In this document: in pieces, positions 54,189 to 64,000 of the stretch | Layout: each line of letters begins with the position of its first letter | Numbering within the stretch: position 1 is the stretch's first letter | Assembly: GCF_029892965.1 (NCBI RefSeq) | Contig: NZ_JARXWN010000010.1 | Span: 115,350 to 179,349 of the forward strand | Length of the DNA: 64,000 nucleotides | From: Dysgonomonas sp. PF1-14 | GTDB lineage: Bacteria > Bacteroidota > Bacteroidia > Bacteroidales > Dysgonomonadaceae | Direction: 5' to 3' | The notes under the pieces: model-generated | What the model saw: only the letters and a program-made list of their open reading frames with translations | Database searches by the model: none | Told to the model about the DNA's origin: nothing | Position numbers and translations under genes: made by a program

Positions 54189-54695
54189 TCATAACTTATA
54201 ATTTATAATTCTTTTTAAATCGGCTCTGCGACATAGACAGACAATTACTGTTATGACAATGACAGCCACATGGTTTATATCCGAAGCAGTACTATGCCCT
54301 GTAAAAATAGAACCCGAATATTCCTTCTGATGCCACAGGAATATCTTATCGCCCACAGGCAGAGATAATCCTGTATATTTGTTCACTATGGGAACGGAAA
54401 GATCTACCAGATCGGGGAAAACGCATCCCAGAAAAGCGAGCACCATAATCCAGATATACTGCCTGTTGGTAAAGAACAGTGTTACAGCTATTATCAGCAG
54501 CCCCAGCACAGCATCTACCTTAGCTGCAAAAGGGTAGGTATGAGGTAGATAATCGAGTATTCCATGTACAAGTACACCTGTTACAAAAGCCGCTGCACCT
54601 GTTATCCAAACAGCTTTCTTCGTATCCGTTTTTGCTGTATCGGTAAGAGCTACAGCGATACCAATAGCAGTCGTCACATGGAAAACCACATTCAT
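54189..54695 (-). CDS. Inner-membrane protein of unknown function
   Basis: A 168-residue protein with about five hydrophobic segments. HGILDYLPHTYPF and CVFPDLVDL give a pattern of histidine and aspartate residues at membrane edges that resembles the metal-dependent-hydrolase-like YdjM/DUF457 membrane family, though not strongly. HSTASDINH near the end adds another histidine pair. I would call it hypothetical. It is separated from sufE by AT-rich spacer repeats. Confidence 0.6.
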   Translation of the reverse strand: MNVVFHVTTAIGIAVALTDTAKTDTKKAVWITGAAAFVTGVLVHGILDYLPHTYPFAAKVDAVLGLLIIAVTLFFTNRQYIWIMVLAFLGCVFPDLVDLSVPIVNKYTGLSLPVGDKIFLWHQKEYSGSIFTGHSTASDINHVAVIVITVIVCLCRRADLKRIINYKL

Positions 54696-54749
54696 AATTG
54701 ACTTCGTCGATTGCTTCGCAATTTATAATTCATAATTTATAACTTATAA

Positions 54750-55181
54750 TTACGAATGTCCCTCTTTCGCCTTAAAAGCCATTGCATAAAACCTCATTTG
54801 TTTTATCATGGAAACCAAACCGTTGGAACGTGTCGGCGAGAGGTTTTCTTTTAGTCCGATCTTTTCTATAAAATACAGATCGGCATTGATGATCTCATCG
54901 GGCGTGCGATCCGACAGCACTTTAATAAGCAGGGCGATAATACCTTTTACGATAACAGCATCGCTCTCTGCTCTGAATATGATTTTACCGTCAGTATATT
55001 CGGCTTCGAGCCACACCCTACTCTGGCAACCTACTATAAGGTTGTCTTCGGTCTTATATTTATCTTCCAGTTTTCCCAATGAATTTCCCAGTTCTATAAG
55101 TAGTGCATAACGATCCATCCAATCGTCAAACATAGAAAATTCTTCAATTATTTCATCCTGTACTTCGTTTATTGTAGCCAT
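54750..55181 (-). CDS. sufE: SufE-family sulfur acceptor
   Basis: A 143-residue protein with the SufE pattern: FDDWMDRYALLIELGNSLG at the N-terminus, VGCQSRVWLEAEY with the sulfur-accepting cysteine, and SPTRSNGLVSMIKQMR near the C-terminus. SufE stimulates the SufS desulfurase and carries persulfide to the SufBCD scaffold. No other suf gene is in the window. The M28 peptidase gene is eight bases upstream on the same strand. Confidence 0.9.
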   Translation of the reverse strand: MATINEVQDEIIEEFSMFDDWMDRYALLIELGNSLGKLEDKYKTEDNLIVGCQSRVWLEAEYTDGKIIFRAESDAVIVKGIIALLIKVLSDRTPDEIINADLYFIEKIGLKENLSPTRSNGLVSMIKQMRFYAMAFKAKEGHS

Positions 55182-55189
55182 GTCTCTCT

Positions 55190-56182
55190 TTATTTTTCCT
55201 TATATATTACTTCCAGAACTGTTTGTCCTACTACTCTGAGTGTTTCCTTGCTGATATTACTCATATCGTCTTTCTGAGTATGCCACGCATGGAAAAATCC
55301 GTTTTCCGACTCAAGTTTATAATCAATAATATCGATACTCGGTATACGGCGTATCTCGTTCACCGGTACATGATCGTCGGTGACACCACCTCCGTCTGTA
55401 CCTATAAAGTATTTACCAAAGCCCAGCTGTCCGGCCGTACTCCACACTTTTTCCACTACATTAGCAGCATAGCGTTTCGAGTAATATTCTTTATAGAATG
55501 TCGCACCTTCGGCACCTACCATATCCAACAAGATACCATACTTGGCCTTATAATCTGCCACATGCGGATTTTTCGACCAGTAGCGGGAACCCAGACACCA
55601 CGTTTCATCAGAATTTCCTTTATAATCTTTTACAAATACAGGTAAACCGTAATCTTCGGCATCGAAGAAGATTATATCTACACCTACTTCCGGCGATTTG
55701 GTTTGCAGCACACGCGCCACTTCGAGCAACACCCCTACTCCACTGGCAGCATCATTTGCTCCTAATAACGGTTTATGATGGTTTGCAGGATCAGCATCGT
55801 GGTCTGAATACGGACGTGTATCCCAATGCGCAAACAGTAGTACACGCGTTTTCTTATCCAATCCGTATGAGCCGATAATATTTCGTGCATTAAGCTTGGT
55901 TCCGTTATAGGCTGTTAGTGTCATTTTTTGTTCCTGTACTTCTGCGCCCAAACGTTTCAGTTCCGATACCAGATAGTTACCACATGCCACATGTTCGGCC
56001 GTATTAGGTATTCTGTAACCAAACGAGACTTGCTTGTCAACAAAAGCATAAGCACTGTCGCCACTAAAGTCGGGTGATATTTTCTGATATGCTTCTACAG
56101 TTGTAGTCCCGGAACTTGTCTTGTTGACACACGAACAGGTAATTAACGAAAAAGCCAGACCTATAATCAAGATATTTTTCAT
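55190..56182 (-). CDS. M28-family metallopeptidase lipoprotein (glutaminyl-cyclase-like)
   Basis: About 330 residues with a lipoprotein signal (MKNILIIGLAFSLITCSC). The zinc-binding series LFAHWDTRPYSD, GANDAASGVGVLLEVAR and FFDAEDYGLP matches M28 peptidases and secreted glutaminyl cyclases. It acts on the outer surface or in the periplasm, releasing amino acids or forming pyroglutamate; which of the two cannot be told. I used the ATG of MKNILIIG as start because longer starts would hide the signal peptide. Confidence 0.85.
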   Translation of the reverse strand: MKNILIIGLAFSLITCSCVNKTSSGTTTVEAYQKISPDFSGDSAYAFVDKQVSFGYRIPNTAEHVACGNYLVSELKRLGAEVQEQKMTLTAYNGTKLNARNIIGSYGLDKKTRVLLFAHWDTRPYSDHDADPANHHKPLLGANDAASGVGVLLEVARVLQTKSPEVGVDIIFFDAEDYGLPVFVKDYKGNSDETWCLGSRYWSKNPHVADYKAKYGILLDMVGAEGATFYKEYYSKRYAANVVEKVWSTAGQLGFGKYFIGTDGGGVTDDHVPVNEIRRIPSIDIIDYKLESENGFFHAWHTQKDDMSNISKETLRVVGQTVLEVIYKEK

Positions 56183-56261
56183 TGTCATTTTGTGAAAGTT
56201 ATAATTACAGCAGACAAAGATAAGGATTAGTTGTAAGTTACAAGTTATGAGCAATCAGTTT

Positions 56262-56325
56262 TTATTTTAACTAAAATGTAACGAATGTAACGTTTTTGCA
56301 TCGTTTTTGTTTTTTGTTACTTTTT
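56262..56325. repeat. TTTTAACTAAAATGTAAC intergenic repeat, single copy
   Basis: One further unit of the family at 6142 and 23074, here immediately upstream of MITE copy B, with TTTTAACTAAAATGTAAC, GAATGTAACG and the closing GTTACTTTTT. Confidence 0.65.
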
Positions 56326-56328
56326 TTT

Positions 56329-56512
56329 AGAGCCTGTTTAAATTTTATTCGTTTAGGTTTTCAGCACTATTTTTGGAATGATTTTTTCTTATCTGAAGCG
56401 CGAATAGCGGGCTATTCAAGCTGAAGAAAGGGATAAATTTCACCAAAAGAGACTGGAAATGAACGAAAAAAGAACGATAACAAAATGTTTTGGTAAAATT
56501 TAAACAGGCTCT
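56329..56512. repeat. AGAGYCTGTTTAAAT MITE, copy B
   Basis: A 184-base element with long terminal inverted repeats, AGAGCCTGTTTAAATTTTA at the left and its complement at the right. The centre has AATAGCGGGCTATT, a short hairpin. Copy C at 61047-61230 is the same length and close in sequence. No gene inside. Confidence 0.8.
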
Positions 56513-56543
56513 TACTATTCTCTTTTGTTGCCTCTCTTTAGAG

Positions 56544-56720
56544 CAGGGCTGTTAAGTTCTGATTTCTATTCAATTAATTGCCTCCACTTTTAAGTGGAGG
56601 AATAAGTTTGATAATTGTGACATGGCTTTAGCCAAAACAGATTTGACTAAAGTCGTTTTAGGTATTACTTCCAACCCACGCCTTAAAAGACGTGGCAACT
56701 CGCAGAACTTAACAACCCTG
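56544..56720. repeat. Hairpin-rich 177 bp inverted-repeat element
   Basis: Its ends are an 18-base inverted repeat with one mismatch: CAGGGCTGTTAAGTTCTG and CAGAACTTAACAACCCTG. Inside are a perfect nine-base hairpin (CCTCCACTT/AAGTGGAGG, 56581-56600), a second hairpin (CCACG...CGTGG, 56676-56695) and smaller palindromes. It looks like a REP-type or MITE-type element. No transposase of the IS200/RAYT type is nearby. Confidence 0.7.
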
Positions 56721-56747
56721 TCTTATGGGAAGGTTTGGAAGCACTGC

Positions 56748-57320
56748 TTATAATATTACCGTTGTGTACCTGTCGTCATCGTCAGTCTCGCCATTGTCCT
56801 GTTGGCGGATTTCGTGGGGCTGTGGGCTTGTCACCTTATCCAGAAATTTATTCACCATCTGTGTGGAGGCTTCCACATTGGCATCTTTCGGGAATTTTAG
56901 GACAAAAGGCCTGCTGGTCTGTTCCGTTTCTTTTTGCTTTTCACGCTTCTTGTCCTGACGGTCGAGCACGAGCTTCATTACATGCGCTTTTGGTGCGCGC
57001 TTACGCTTAGTTACTACGCGGTTCTTTATTTTCTCACCGCCCCAGCCATCGTCTTCGTAGGTGATGCGTTCGCTAACTTCTATGTAGCCTTCGAGCTGGT
57101 CGCGCAGGGAGTGGCGCACAAGGGTGGCAAGGGCTTCGTCGCGGCGGTCTTCGGCTTCTTCTATGGCTCGGCGGAAGTCGCTGCGGGTTTTCTTCCAATC
57201 GTAAAAGGTTTTGGTAGTCAGTTTCAGGGTTCTGCAAATTTCGGTGATGGTGTAGCTGTCCTGTTCGATCAGTTTTACTATTTTTTCAACAAGTCTATCG
57301 CTGTATTTCATGGTTTTCAA
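56748..57320 (-). CDS. Phage-type helix-turn-helix protein (phBC6A51/terminase small-subunit-like)
   Basis: A 190-residue protein with an N-terminal helix-turn-helix (VEKIVKLIEQDSYTITEICR, then TTKTFYDWKKT) typical of phage terminase small subunits and phBC6A51 HTH proteins, a basic central part (NRVVTKRKRAPKAHVMK) and an acidic tail. No large terminase or other packaging gene follows, so this is probably an orphan from a decayed prophage. An alternative start nine bases downstream is equally possible. Confidence 0.65.
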   Translation of the reverse strand: MKTMKYSDRLVEKIVKLIEQDSYTITEICRTLKLTTKTFYDWKKTRSDFRRAIEEAEDRRDEALATLVRHSLRDQLEGYIEVSERITYEDDGWGGEKIKNRVVTKRKRAPKAHVMKLVLDRQDKKREKQKETEQTSRPFVLKFPKDANVEASTQMVNKFLDKVTSPQPHEIRQQDNGETDDDDRYTTVIL

Positions 57321-57514
57321 AATTCTTTAGTGAATACTTTTTCAGTATAGATAAAGTTTTTTGAAAATGATGAAATTCTTTAAGCCTGTCTGTTAGTAAC
57401 TGTTTATTAGAATAGAATACCTCAGTCTAATCAGATTTGCTTTAACCTTTATTTTGTTAATTTTATTATTTTACTTTACTTTGTTATTTAACAAATAAGA
57501 AACTTTGCACAAAC

Positions 57515-58003
57515 ATGAATAATTGTTTAGAATGTAATTGCACTATCAGTGAGCAGGTTCATGATTTTTCAAACCGAAAATACGGAATTTCACTCTGCAT
57601 ACCGCATCAGCAATGGCTCGAAGATGTAGAGAAGATAAGTACATGGCAGACCATAACACTCTATTTTGCGCTGAAAACTAGAGGTGTACCTGCCGAACTT
57701 GAAAAATTTGACGGCTTCAAACACATCGACATAGCCATCACCGATGCCCGCGTAAATCTGGAAATAGACGGCGGCCATCACAATTACGATACAAAACAGG
57801 CTATGGCTGATCTGAAACGTACCTATTACTCTTTTCTGAAAGGTTTCCTTACATTGCGAATCCCTAATTCACTGATCTGCAATAATGATATAATAGAAGA
57901 AACCGCCGACTTTATCGTCAAGTTTCTGAACGAGAACAACCGGAAAGACTATGTACAGAGGAAACAACGGGGAACTTACTATAAACTCCGCAAAGATTAT
58001 TAA
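57515..58003 (+). CDS. DUF559/Vsr-like endonuclease-fold protein
   Basis: A 162-residue protein. The C-terminal half has the restriction-nuclease-like pattern of DUF559: HIDIAITDARVNLEIDGGHH, followed by KRTYYSFLKGFLTLRIPNS. A candidate catalytic set is Asp of HIDIA, then Glu-x-Asp and the Lys. The N-terminal half has CNCTISEQVHDFS with a Cys pair. DNA repair or mobile-element defence is conceivable, but the specific role is unknown. A terminator follows directly. Confidence 0.65.
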   Translation: MNNCLECNCTISEQVHDFSNRKYGISLCIPHQQWLEDVEKISTWQTITLYFALKTRGVPAELEKFDGFKHIDIAITDARVNLEIDGGHHNYDTKQAMADLKRTYYSFLKGFLTLRIPNSLICNNDIIEETADFIVKFLNENNRKDYVQRKQRGTYYKLRKDY

Positions 58004-58009
58004 ATACGA

Positions 58010-58045
58010 AAAGGCCGCAGATAACATTCTACGGCCTTTCTTTTT
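58010..58045. terminator. Bidirectional terminator between DUF559 gene and gyrB
   Basis: A perfect eight-base stem (AAAGGCCG at 58010-58017 with CGGCCTTT at 58032-58039), then CTTTTTATTAT on the plus strand. On the minus strand a short TTCG/TATT stretch follows. It serves the DUF559 gene and probably gyrB as well. Confidence 0.8.
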
Positions 58046-58058
58046 ATTATAATACTCC

Positions 58059-60050
<1,992 letters not shown>

Positions 60051-60124
60051 TTATGTTTTGCGTTTTAAAATCTAACAAATATACGAAATTTTATCATAAA
60101 AAGCAAGAAAATAAAAGATGTAAA

Positions 60125-60883
60125 CTACCATCTTTTAGTCACTTTATTGACCAGTTTTTTAACTTTTAACAAGTATTTATACTCCTTATATTTTTTATCG
60201 GATATGAATCCGTATTTATGTTGGATCATATAGTAGTCGGAGTAAAAATCGAAGTATGAGGAAGAGATTCCTCCCAATCGGAAATTAGATATGACAACAT
60301 CTACTTCGCCGAGCACCACGCCCTGACTTACACATCGACAGATGAAATCGTAATCGGCCAACACCCTGATGGATAAGTCAAATGCACCGTACTTATCGTA
60401 CACAGATTTGGCAACAAAGAATGTGGAATGGGGCAATACGCTTTCGGCAATAAAGGCTGCTCCGCGACGCTGCACATTGAATATTTTATCATCTTTCCAT
60501 ACACGCTCTATGCCATACAACATGGAGTTGGCTCTATCCGTTTTCCCATCTGTGTATTTAGTCCACATGATTTCCAATGCATTATCTTCGTACCAGTCGT
60601 CAGAATTGGTTATCCCAACCAGTTCACCTTGTGCGAGTGAAATACCTTTATTCATGGCATCGTAGACACCTTTATCGGGTTCGCTGATAATGCGGACAGT
60701 CACACCTTTTTCCTCGAAACGGGGAATATAACTTTTGAGCTTATCCAGTGTCCTGTCTTTAGACACACCATCTATTATAATATATTCAAAATCGGAAAAT
60801 GTCTGTCTCAAAAGAGCTTCCACCGTACCATGTAAAGTATTTTCTGAATTGTAAGTCGGCGTTATTATCGAAATCTTCGGCAT
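60125..60883 (-). CDS. Family 2 glycosyltransferase
   Basis: A 252-residue GT2 enzyme, beginning MPKISIITPTYNSENTLHGT, with IDGVSKDRT for nucleotide binding and ITNSDDWY at the metal site. SEPDKGVYDAMNKGI places it in the same subgroup as the enzymes at 4364 and 11186. It stands alone, away from the polysaccharide locus, so it may act in another glycan. The frame is open for seven codons upstream but the chosen start is the normal one. Confidence 0.85.
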   Translation of the reverse strand: MPKISIITPTYNSENTLHGTVEALLRQTFSDFEYIIIDGVSKDRTLDKLKSYIPRFEEKGVTVRIISEPDKGVYDAMNKGISLAQGELVGITNSDDWYEDNALEIMWTKYTDGKTDRANSMLYGIERVWKDDKIFNVQRRGAAFIAESVLPHSTFFVAKSVYDKYGAFDLSIRVLADYDFICRCVSQGVVLGEVDVVISNFRLGGISSSYFDFYSDYYMIQHKYGFISDKKYKEYKYLLKVKKLVNKVTKRW

Positions 60884-60999
60884 ACCATCTATTTTATGAA
60901 GCACAAAGATAATATTAATCTGTGTAATTATAGGCTATCTGCCGCATTTCGTTGTGTTAACGGCTATTCCAACCAGACTTACATATTTTAATTAATGCC

Positions 61000-61032
61000 A
61001 ATCAGTAGTTGAGATTATATTGAATACTAATT
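61000..61032. repeat. Miniature copy of the ~600 bp repeat's ends
   Basis: AATCAGTA at 61000-61007 and TACTAATTCGCATT at 61025-61038 are the two ends of the large repeat placed back to back, with no interior. The flanking AATTAATGCC and CGCATTA extend the inverted repeat. It lies just before MITE copy C. Confidence 0.6.
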
Positions 61033-61046
61033 CGCATTATTTATTT

Positions 61047-61230
61047 AGAGTCTGTTTAAATTTTATTCATTCAGATTTTTAGTGCCATTTTGGGAATAAT
61101 TTATTCTTTTTTGAGGTGATAATAGCGGGCTATTTAAGCCGATAAAAGGGATAAATTAAACCAAAAGAGCCTAAAAATGAATGAAAAAGAATCCATAATA
61201 AAATATTTTGGTAAAATTTAAACAGGCTCT
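61047..61230. repeat. AGAGYCTGTTTAAAT MITE, copy C
   Basis: A 184-base element, same length as copy B, with AGAGTCTGTTTAAATTTTA at the left and the AAAATTTAAACAGGCTCT complement at the right. The central AATAGCGGGCTATT hairpin is conserved. Its surroundings from 60905 are otherwise without genes. Confidence 0.8.
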
Positions 61231-61551
61231 TAGAAATATAAAAAAAATACAACTATCAGTGAACCTTTTATCTACTTAGTTGTTTTAATATGTGAAGACA
61301 AAATACAGGATGACTAATGCCCCCCGACCGGAATTCCGGAATCCGGTTAATCTCTCATTTCACAGGTCTATACAGTTCTTGTAACAATTATAGAGAAGAA
61401 ATGAAATGAGTATTAACCATTAAAATCTAATTTTCATACCCAGATTTAACGCTTAAGCTGTCGGTACGACACCGAACCCGATTAAAAGTACCCGGTTATT
61501 CTCCAATTTATAGCTGTGTACCTATATTGCAATAATAGAGAAAGTTAACTT

Positions 61552-61593
61552 AATGTATAAAAGCCTTTCGTAGCGAAAGTTATTTTCTACATT
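61552..61593 (+). promoter_or_regulatory. Three-part hairpin upstream of the surface lipoprotein gene
   Basis: Nested pairs AATGTA/TACATT, AAAA/TTTT and CTTTCG/CGAAAG surround a three-base TAG loop. It lies about 100 bases before the lipoprotein start, so a leader or attenuator role is possible. There is no T-run directly after it. The stretch 61231-61551 holds nothing I can name. Confidence 0.4.
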
Positions 61594-61696
61594 ATACAGT
61601 TTAGTATGAGATATTAATACAACACCCTTTGTTGGAATGCCTAATTAATTTCTCATTACAGATTCTACAATCTTTACCTCAAAAAAAACAAAAGTG

Positions 61697-63115
61697 ATGA
61701 AAAAGTATATATTTATTTATATGTTGCTATCCCTCATAGTATACGGATGCAGTGACAAAAACAACGTTACCGAAGAGAAAGAACAATGTTTCACCATATC
61801 TTCGAAAGACATAGCTGACAATTCTACCCTGAATGGGGGACAATACCGCATATTAGATGAACATGGTAATATCGTTCAAACACATACATTAGACAATGGT
61901 ACGGTAAAAGTATATGACCTGCCTGAAGGAACATATTCCATTGAAGAAATAACTGCTCCTGATGGTTATATAGCCGACCAGAAGAAAAAAACGGTAACCC
62001 TCACTGGCTCGGGATGCAAAAGTACAGTATTCCGATACATAGATGAAGATGATAGACAAATACCTTCTTCGTTCAACCTAAACTTTTACGGAACCGATAC
62101 AGAGCAACTTATGGGCGAATATAATGCAATCCGCATAGGTGAGTATTACTGGACAGACAGAAGTTTTTCACATGAAGTGCCTTGGGGCGGAGATTTTGAA
62201 AACTCGCATCCAATAACGCAGCAACTGTTGGATAGATATGTCGAACGGGTACGAATAAATCCTAACCAGTTCCAACTGGCTAATCTGAGTGACTTTGAGA
62301 AATACTATGGACGGTATTATGGATACCCAAGCATCCTGTACATGAACCAGCACGGACAAATGCGTGATCAGGAAGGAAATACGCTGGATGGTTGGAGGTT
62401 ACCGTATCAACGCGATTACAGGCAATTATTTGCAATGTGCCCTTTCAATACTACTTCCGACCCGTACCATATCAATCTGAATGAAAGGGATGTACGGTTT
62501 GCATTGGGAGCTAAAGAGGGCGACAATCCGATGGCATACAATATACAAGATCCGGATAACAGCACATATAAAACGTATTGGTTCGACCCTACTCATACAA
62601 CCAATATGTACGGTTTCGGATTGATGCCCGGTGGCGCACGACTTAACGGAGACTGGTTTTGGTGTAACGGATTGGGGCCGGATGACGGTTGCTACTATGA
62701 CGGCAAAAAAGGCGATATTTACCATTTGTTCTATACAGCCCCCTTGGCTGTTGTAGACCCTAAAGACGAACTGGCAATAGGTACGGTTACCATACACGAC
62801 TTTGTAGATACTTACGAGCACGTATTGTATCACATGCTGAATGTGAGATGGTGCAGAAAACTTACTGATGCCGAACTGGGATATAAGTTATATATAAATC
62901 CTGATCAGACAGATATTAAAAAAGTGGACTGGGATGCACCGGCTCCGGTCGGATATACCGAATTGCAAAACGGATATACCAGAGGATTTTATGTGCAGTA
63001 TATACTAAACAACCCGAATCCGACACTCACTGTGAGTGATATAGTATATTATGCAAGGAAAGTGGAGGACAGATATGTCAAAAATAATAGAGATAATAAA
63101 AATATTGTCTTATAA
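61697..63115 (+). CDS. Surface lipoprotein with SpaA-like and FISUMP-like domains
   Basis: About 472 residues with a lipoprotein signal (IFIYMLLSLIVYGCSDK; the cysteine of YGCS is modified). A SpaA/prealbumin-like domain follows: GGQYRILDEHGNIVQTHTL, then YDLPEGTYSIEEITAPDGY. The rest contains a paralogous-domain (FISUMP-like) signature GNTLDGWRLPYQRDYRQLF and a large aromatic beta domain. It is probably exported to the cell surface and binds a glycan or another protein. MITE copy D begins at its stop codon, so the C-terminus may be altered. Confidence 0.7.
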   Translation: MKKYIFIYMLLSLIVYGCSDKNNVTEEKEQCFTISSKDIADNSTLNGGQYRILDEHGNIVQTHTLDNGTVKVYDLPEGTYSIEEITAPDGYIADQKKKTVTLTGSGCKSTVFRYIDEDDRQIPSSFNLNFYGTDTEQLMGEYNAIRIGEYYWTDRSFSHEVPWGGDFENSHPITQQLLDRYVERVRINPNQFQLANLSDFEKYYGRYYGYPSILYMNQHGQMRDQEGNTLDGWRLPYQRDYRQLFAMCPFNTTSDPYHINLNERDVRFALGAKEGDNPMAYNIQDPDNSTYKTYWFDPTHTTNMYGFGLMPGGARLNGDWFWCNGLGPDDGCYYDGKKGDIYHLFYTAPLAVVDPKDELAIGTVTIHDFVDTYEHVLYHMLNVRWCRKLTDAELGYKLYINPDQTDIKKVDWDAPAPVGYTELQNGYTRGFYVQYILNNPNPTLTVSDIVYYARKVEDRYVKNNRDNKNIVL

Positions 63116-63210
63116 GAGTCTGTTTAAATATTCAGAGTCATCTTGAATTTGTTTCCACCTGTGAGATGGTAATAGCAGACTATTTAAGCTGAGAAAAGAG
63201 AAAAAGAGGT
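63115..63210. repeat. AGAGYCTGTTTAAAT MITE, partial copy D
   Basis: AGAGTCTGTTTAAAT starts on the last base of the lipoprotein stop codon. The interior keeps AATAGCAGACTATT, related to the central hairpin of copies B and C. I see no right end, so the copy is truncated. Confidence 0.55.
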
Positions 63211-63252
63211 ATTTCTGTCTTCAAATACCTCTTTTTCCTAATCCATAGGCTT

Positions 63253-63834
63253 TCAAATAGAGATATCCTTTTTGTTTTGCAGATGTTTCCTGAATACATA
63301 AGCCCATAACAGTCCACTCAGGAAACCGGATAAATGCCCTTCCCATGATATCCCTTCTGCTCCCGGAAATATACTGAATATAAGCCCGTAATAAGCAGCA
63401 ATTACAATAACAGATACTATCATCAACTTGATATTCTTACTGAAAAATCCGCCAAAAACAAGAAAAGAGGCTAAGGCATATATGACCGAACTTGCCCCGA
63501 TATGCCATGACAAACGCCCGATAAACCATGTTATCGAACCGGCTGTCAGCCACAGCAATGGAAGAATATAAGCGGACTTCATTCTATAAAAGAAAAAGAG
63601 AAAAGACAACAATACAAATATCGGGATTGTATTAGCTATCAGGTGTTCCCAATTAGCATGAACCAGAGGAGAAGTAAAAATACCAATCAGTCCTTGTGTT
63701 TCGCGAGGAAGAATTCCATACATATAAAATTCGAAGCCAAACAATGATTCCATCAATCTTATAAGCCATAGGATGGCTACTATAAGAAAAGCATATATCA
63801 ATGATGATTTCAGTATTTTGAGATGTTCTTCCAT
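63253..63834 (-). CDS. Rhomboid-family intramembrane serine protease
   Basis: A 193-residue membrane protein with about six helices. VHANWEHLIANTIPIFVL is the first conserved region, HIGASSVIYALASF holds the catalytic Gly-x-Ser, and GHLSGFLSGLLWAYV holds the catalytic His. Both residues of the dyad are present. It cleaves substrates inside the membrane. The protein is short, without an extra N-terminal domain. Confidence 0.88.
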   Translation of the reverse strand: MEEHLKILKSSLIYAFLIVAILWLIRLMESLFGFEFYMYGILPRETQGLIGIFTSPLVHANWEHLIANTIPIFVLLSFLFFFYRMKSAYILPLLWLTAGSITWFIGRLSWHIGASSVIYALASFLVFGGFFSKNIKLMIVSVIVIAAYYGLIFSIFPGAEGISWEGHLSGFLSGLLWAYVFRKHLQNKKDISI

Positions 63835-63914
63835 ATTTAATTATAGAAAGACAAAAATAGCTTTTAGATTCCGAATTGAAAATACTTCTTGTACATCCCT
63901 CCCCCTCTAAACAC

Positions 63915-63946
63915 AAAAAAGTCCCCATACTATCAAGTATGAGGAC
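63915..63946 (-). terminator. Intrinsic terminator of the rRNA operon
   Basis: An inverted repeat of about 11 bases (GTCCCCATACT with AGTATGAGGAC, one mismatch) at 63921-63946, followed on the minus strand by TTTTTTGTG. It lies just past the 3' end of the 5S rRNA. Confidence 0.8.
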
Positions 63947-63957
63947 TCTTCTTTAAA

Positions 63958-64000
63958 ACGGCGGTAACCTACTCTCCCACTAATCGCAGTACCATCGGCA
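63958..64000 (-). rRNA. rrf: 5S rRNA, 3' end (cut by the window edge)
   Basis: On the minus strand the sequence reads TGCCGATGGTACTGCGATTA, then GTGGGAGAGTAGGTTACCGC, the conserved 3' third of bacterial 5S rRNA. The rest, and probably the 23S gene, lie outside the window. The exact 3' end is set by the homology to about two bases. Confidence 0.88.

Overview
The window is chromosomal DNA from an AT-rich Bacteroidales bacterium, possibly Dysgonomonas or a relative. Evidence is the TAnnTTTG-type -7 boxes, the DUF4294 and DUF4827 proteins, the BACON and paralogous-domain surface proteins, meso-diaminopimelate dehydrogenase, and the general gene content. The genus is an inference.

Layout. Positions 1-4356 hold the end of an ammonium transporter, a tetrapyrrole-methylase-type methyltransferase, a GT-C membrane glycosyltransferase and an RsmF-like rRNA methyltransferase. 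Positions 4364-17379 are a minus-strand polysaccharide locus: seven or eight glycosyltransferases, two PLP-dependent sugar aminotransferase-like proteins, a WbqC-like protein and a Wzm/Wzt ABC exporter. Positions 17557-42757 are mainly housekeeping genes: acyl-CoA synthetase, mtaB, a lipid A acyltransferase, pyrF, prfA, uvrA, a lytic transglycosylase, ispE, ddh, glmM, an NrnA-type phosphoesterase, comEC, rpe, nspC and thiamine pyrophosphokinase. After the prophage come sufE, an M28 peptidase, a phage remnant, gyrB, another GT2, a surface lipoprotein, a rhomboid protease and the 3' end of a 5S rRNA.

The most notable object is a 10.8 kb integrated element at 43357-54141. It reads as a prophage of a small single-stranded-DNA, probably membrane-containing, icosahedral phage, loosely resembling Flavobacterium phage FLiP (Finnlakeviridae). 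It carries a two-tyrosine HUH replication initiator, a beta-rich candidate capsid protein, many small single-span membrane proteins, a virion lytic enzyme and a large spike ending in a BACON domain. I see no packaging ATPase and no tyrosine or serine integrase. The only recombinase is an IS110-family DEDD transposase.

The 235 bases upstream of that transposase fold on paper like an IS110 bridge RNA, with two internal loops each closed by a terminal hairpin. The first loop spells the host target on both sides of a TC core. The second spells the element's own two ends. The predicted target is the end of a ~600 bp chromosomal inverted-repeat element, and the prophage sits inside the terminal repeat of one copy (42761-43356). 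A second, empty copy (23382-23987) matches the target guides at 15 of 15 positions. Joining the two prophage ends would also assemble a TTTG-N20-TAnnTTTG promoter that does not exist in the integrated form. Together this suggests an RNA-programmed phage integration system.

Non-coding DNA is rich in repeats: the 600 bp element (two copies and a miniature), a 184 bp MITE family with TIRs starting AGAGYCTGTTTAAAT (three full copies and one partial), a 177 bp hairpin-rich inverted-repeat element at 56544, and a short family based on the motif TTTTAACTAAAATGTAAC.
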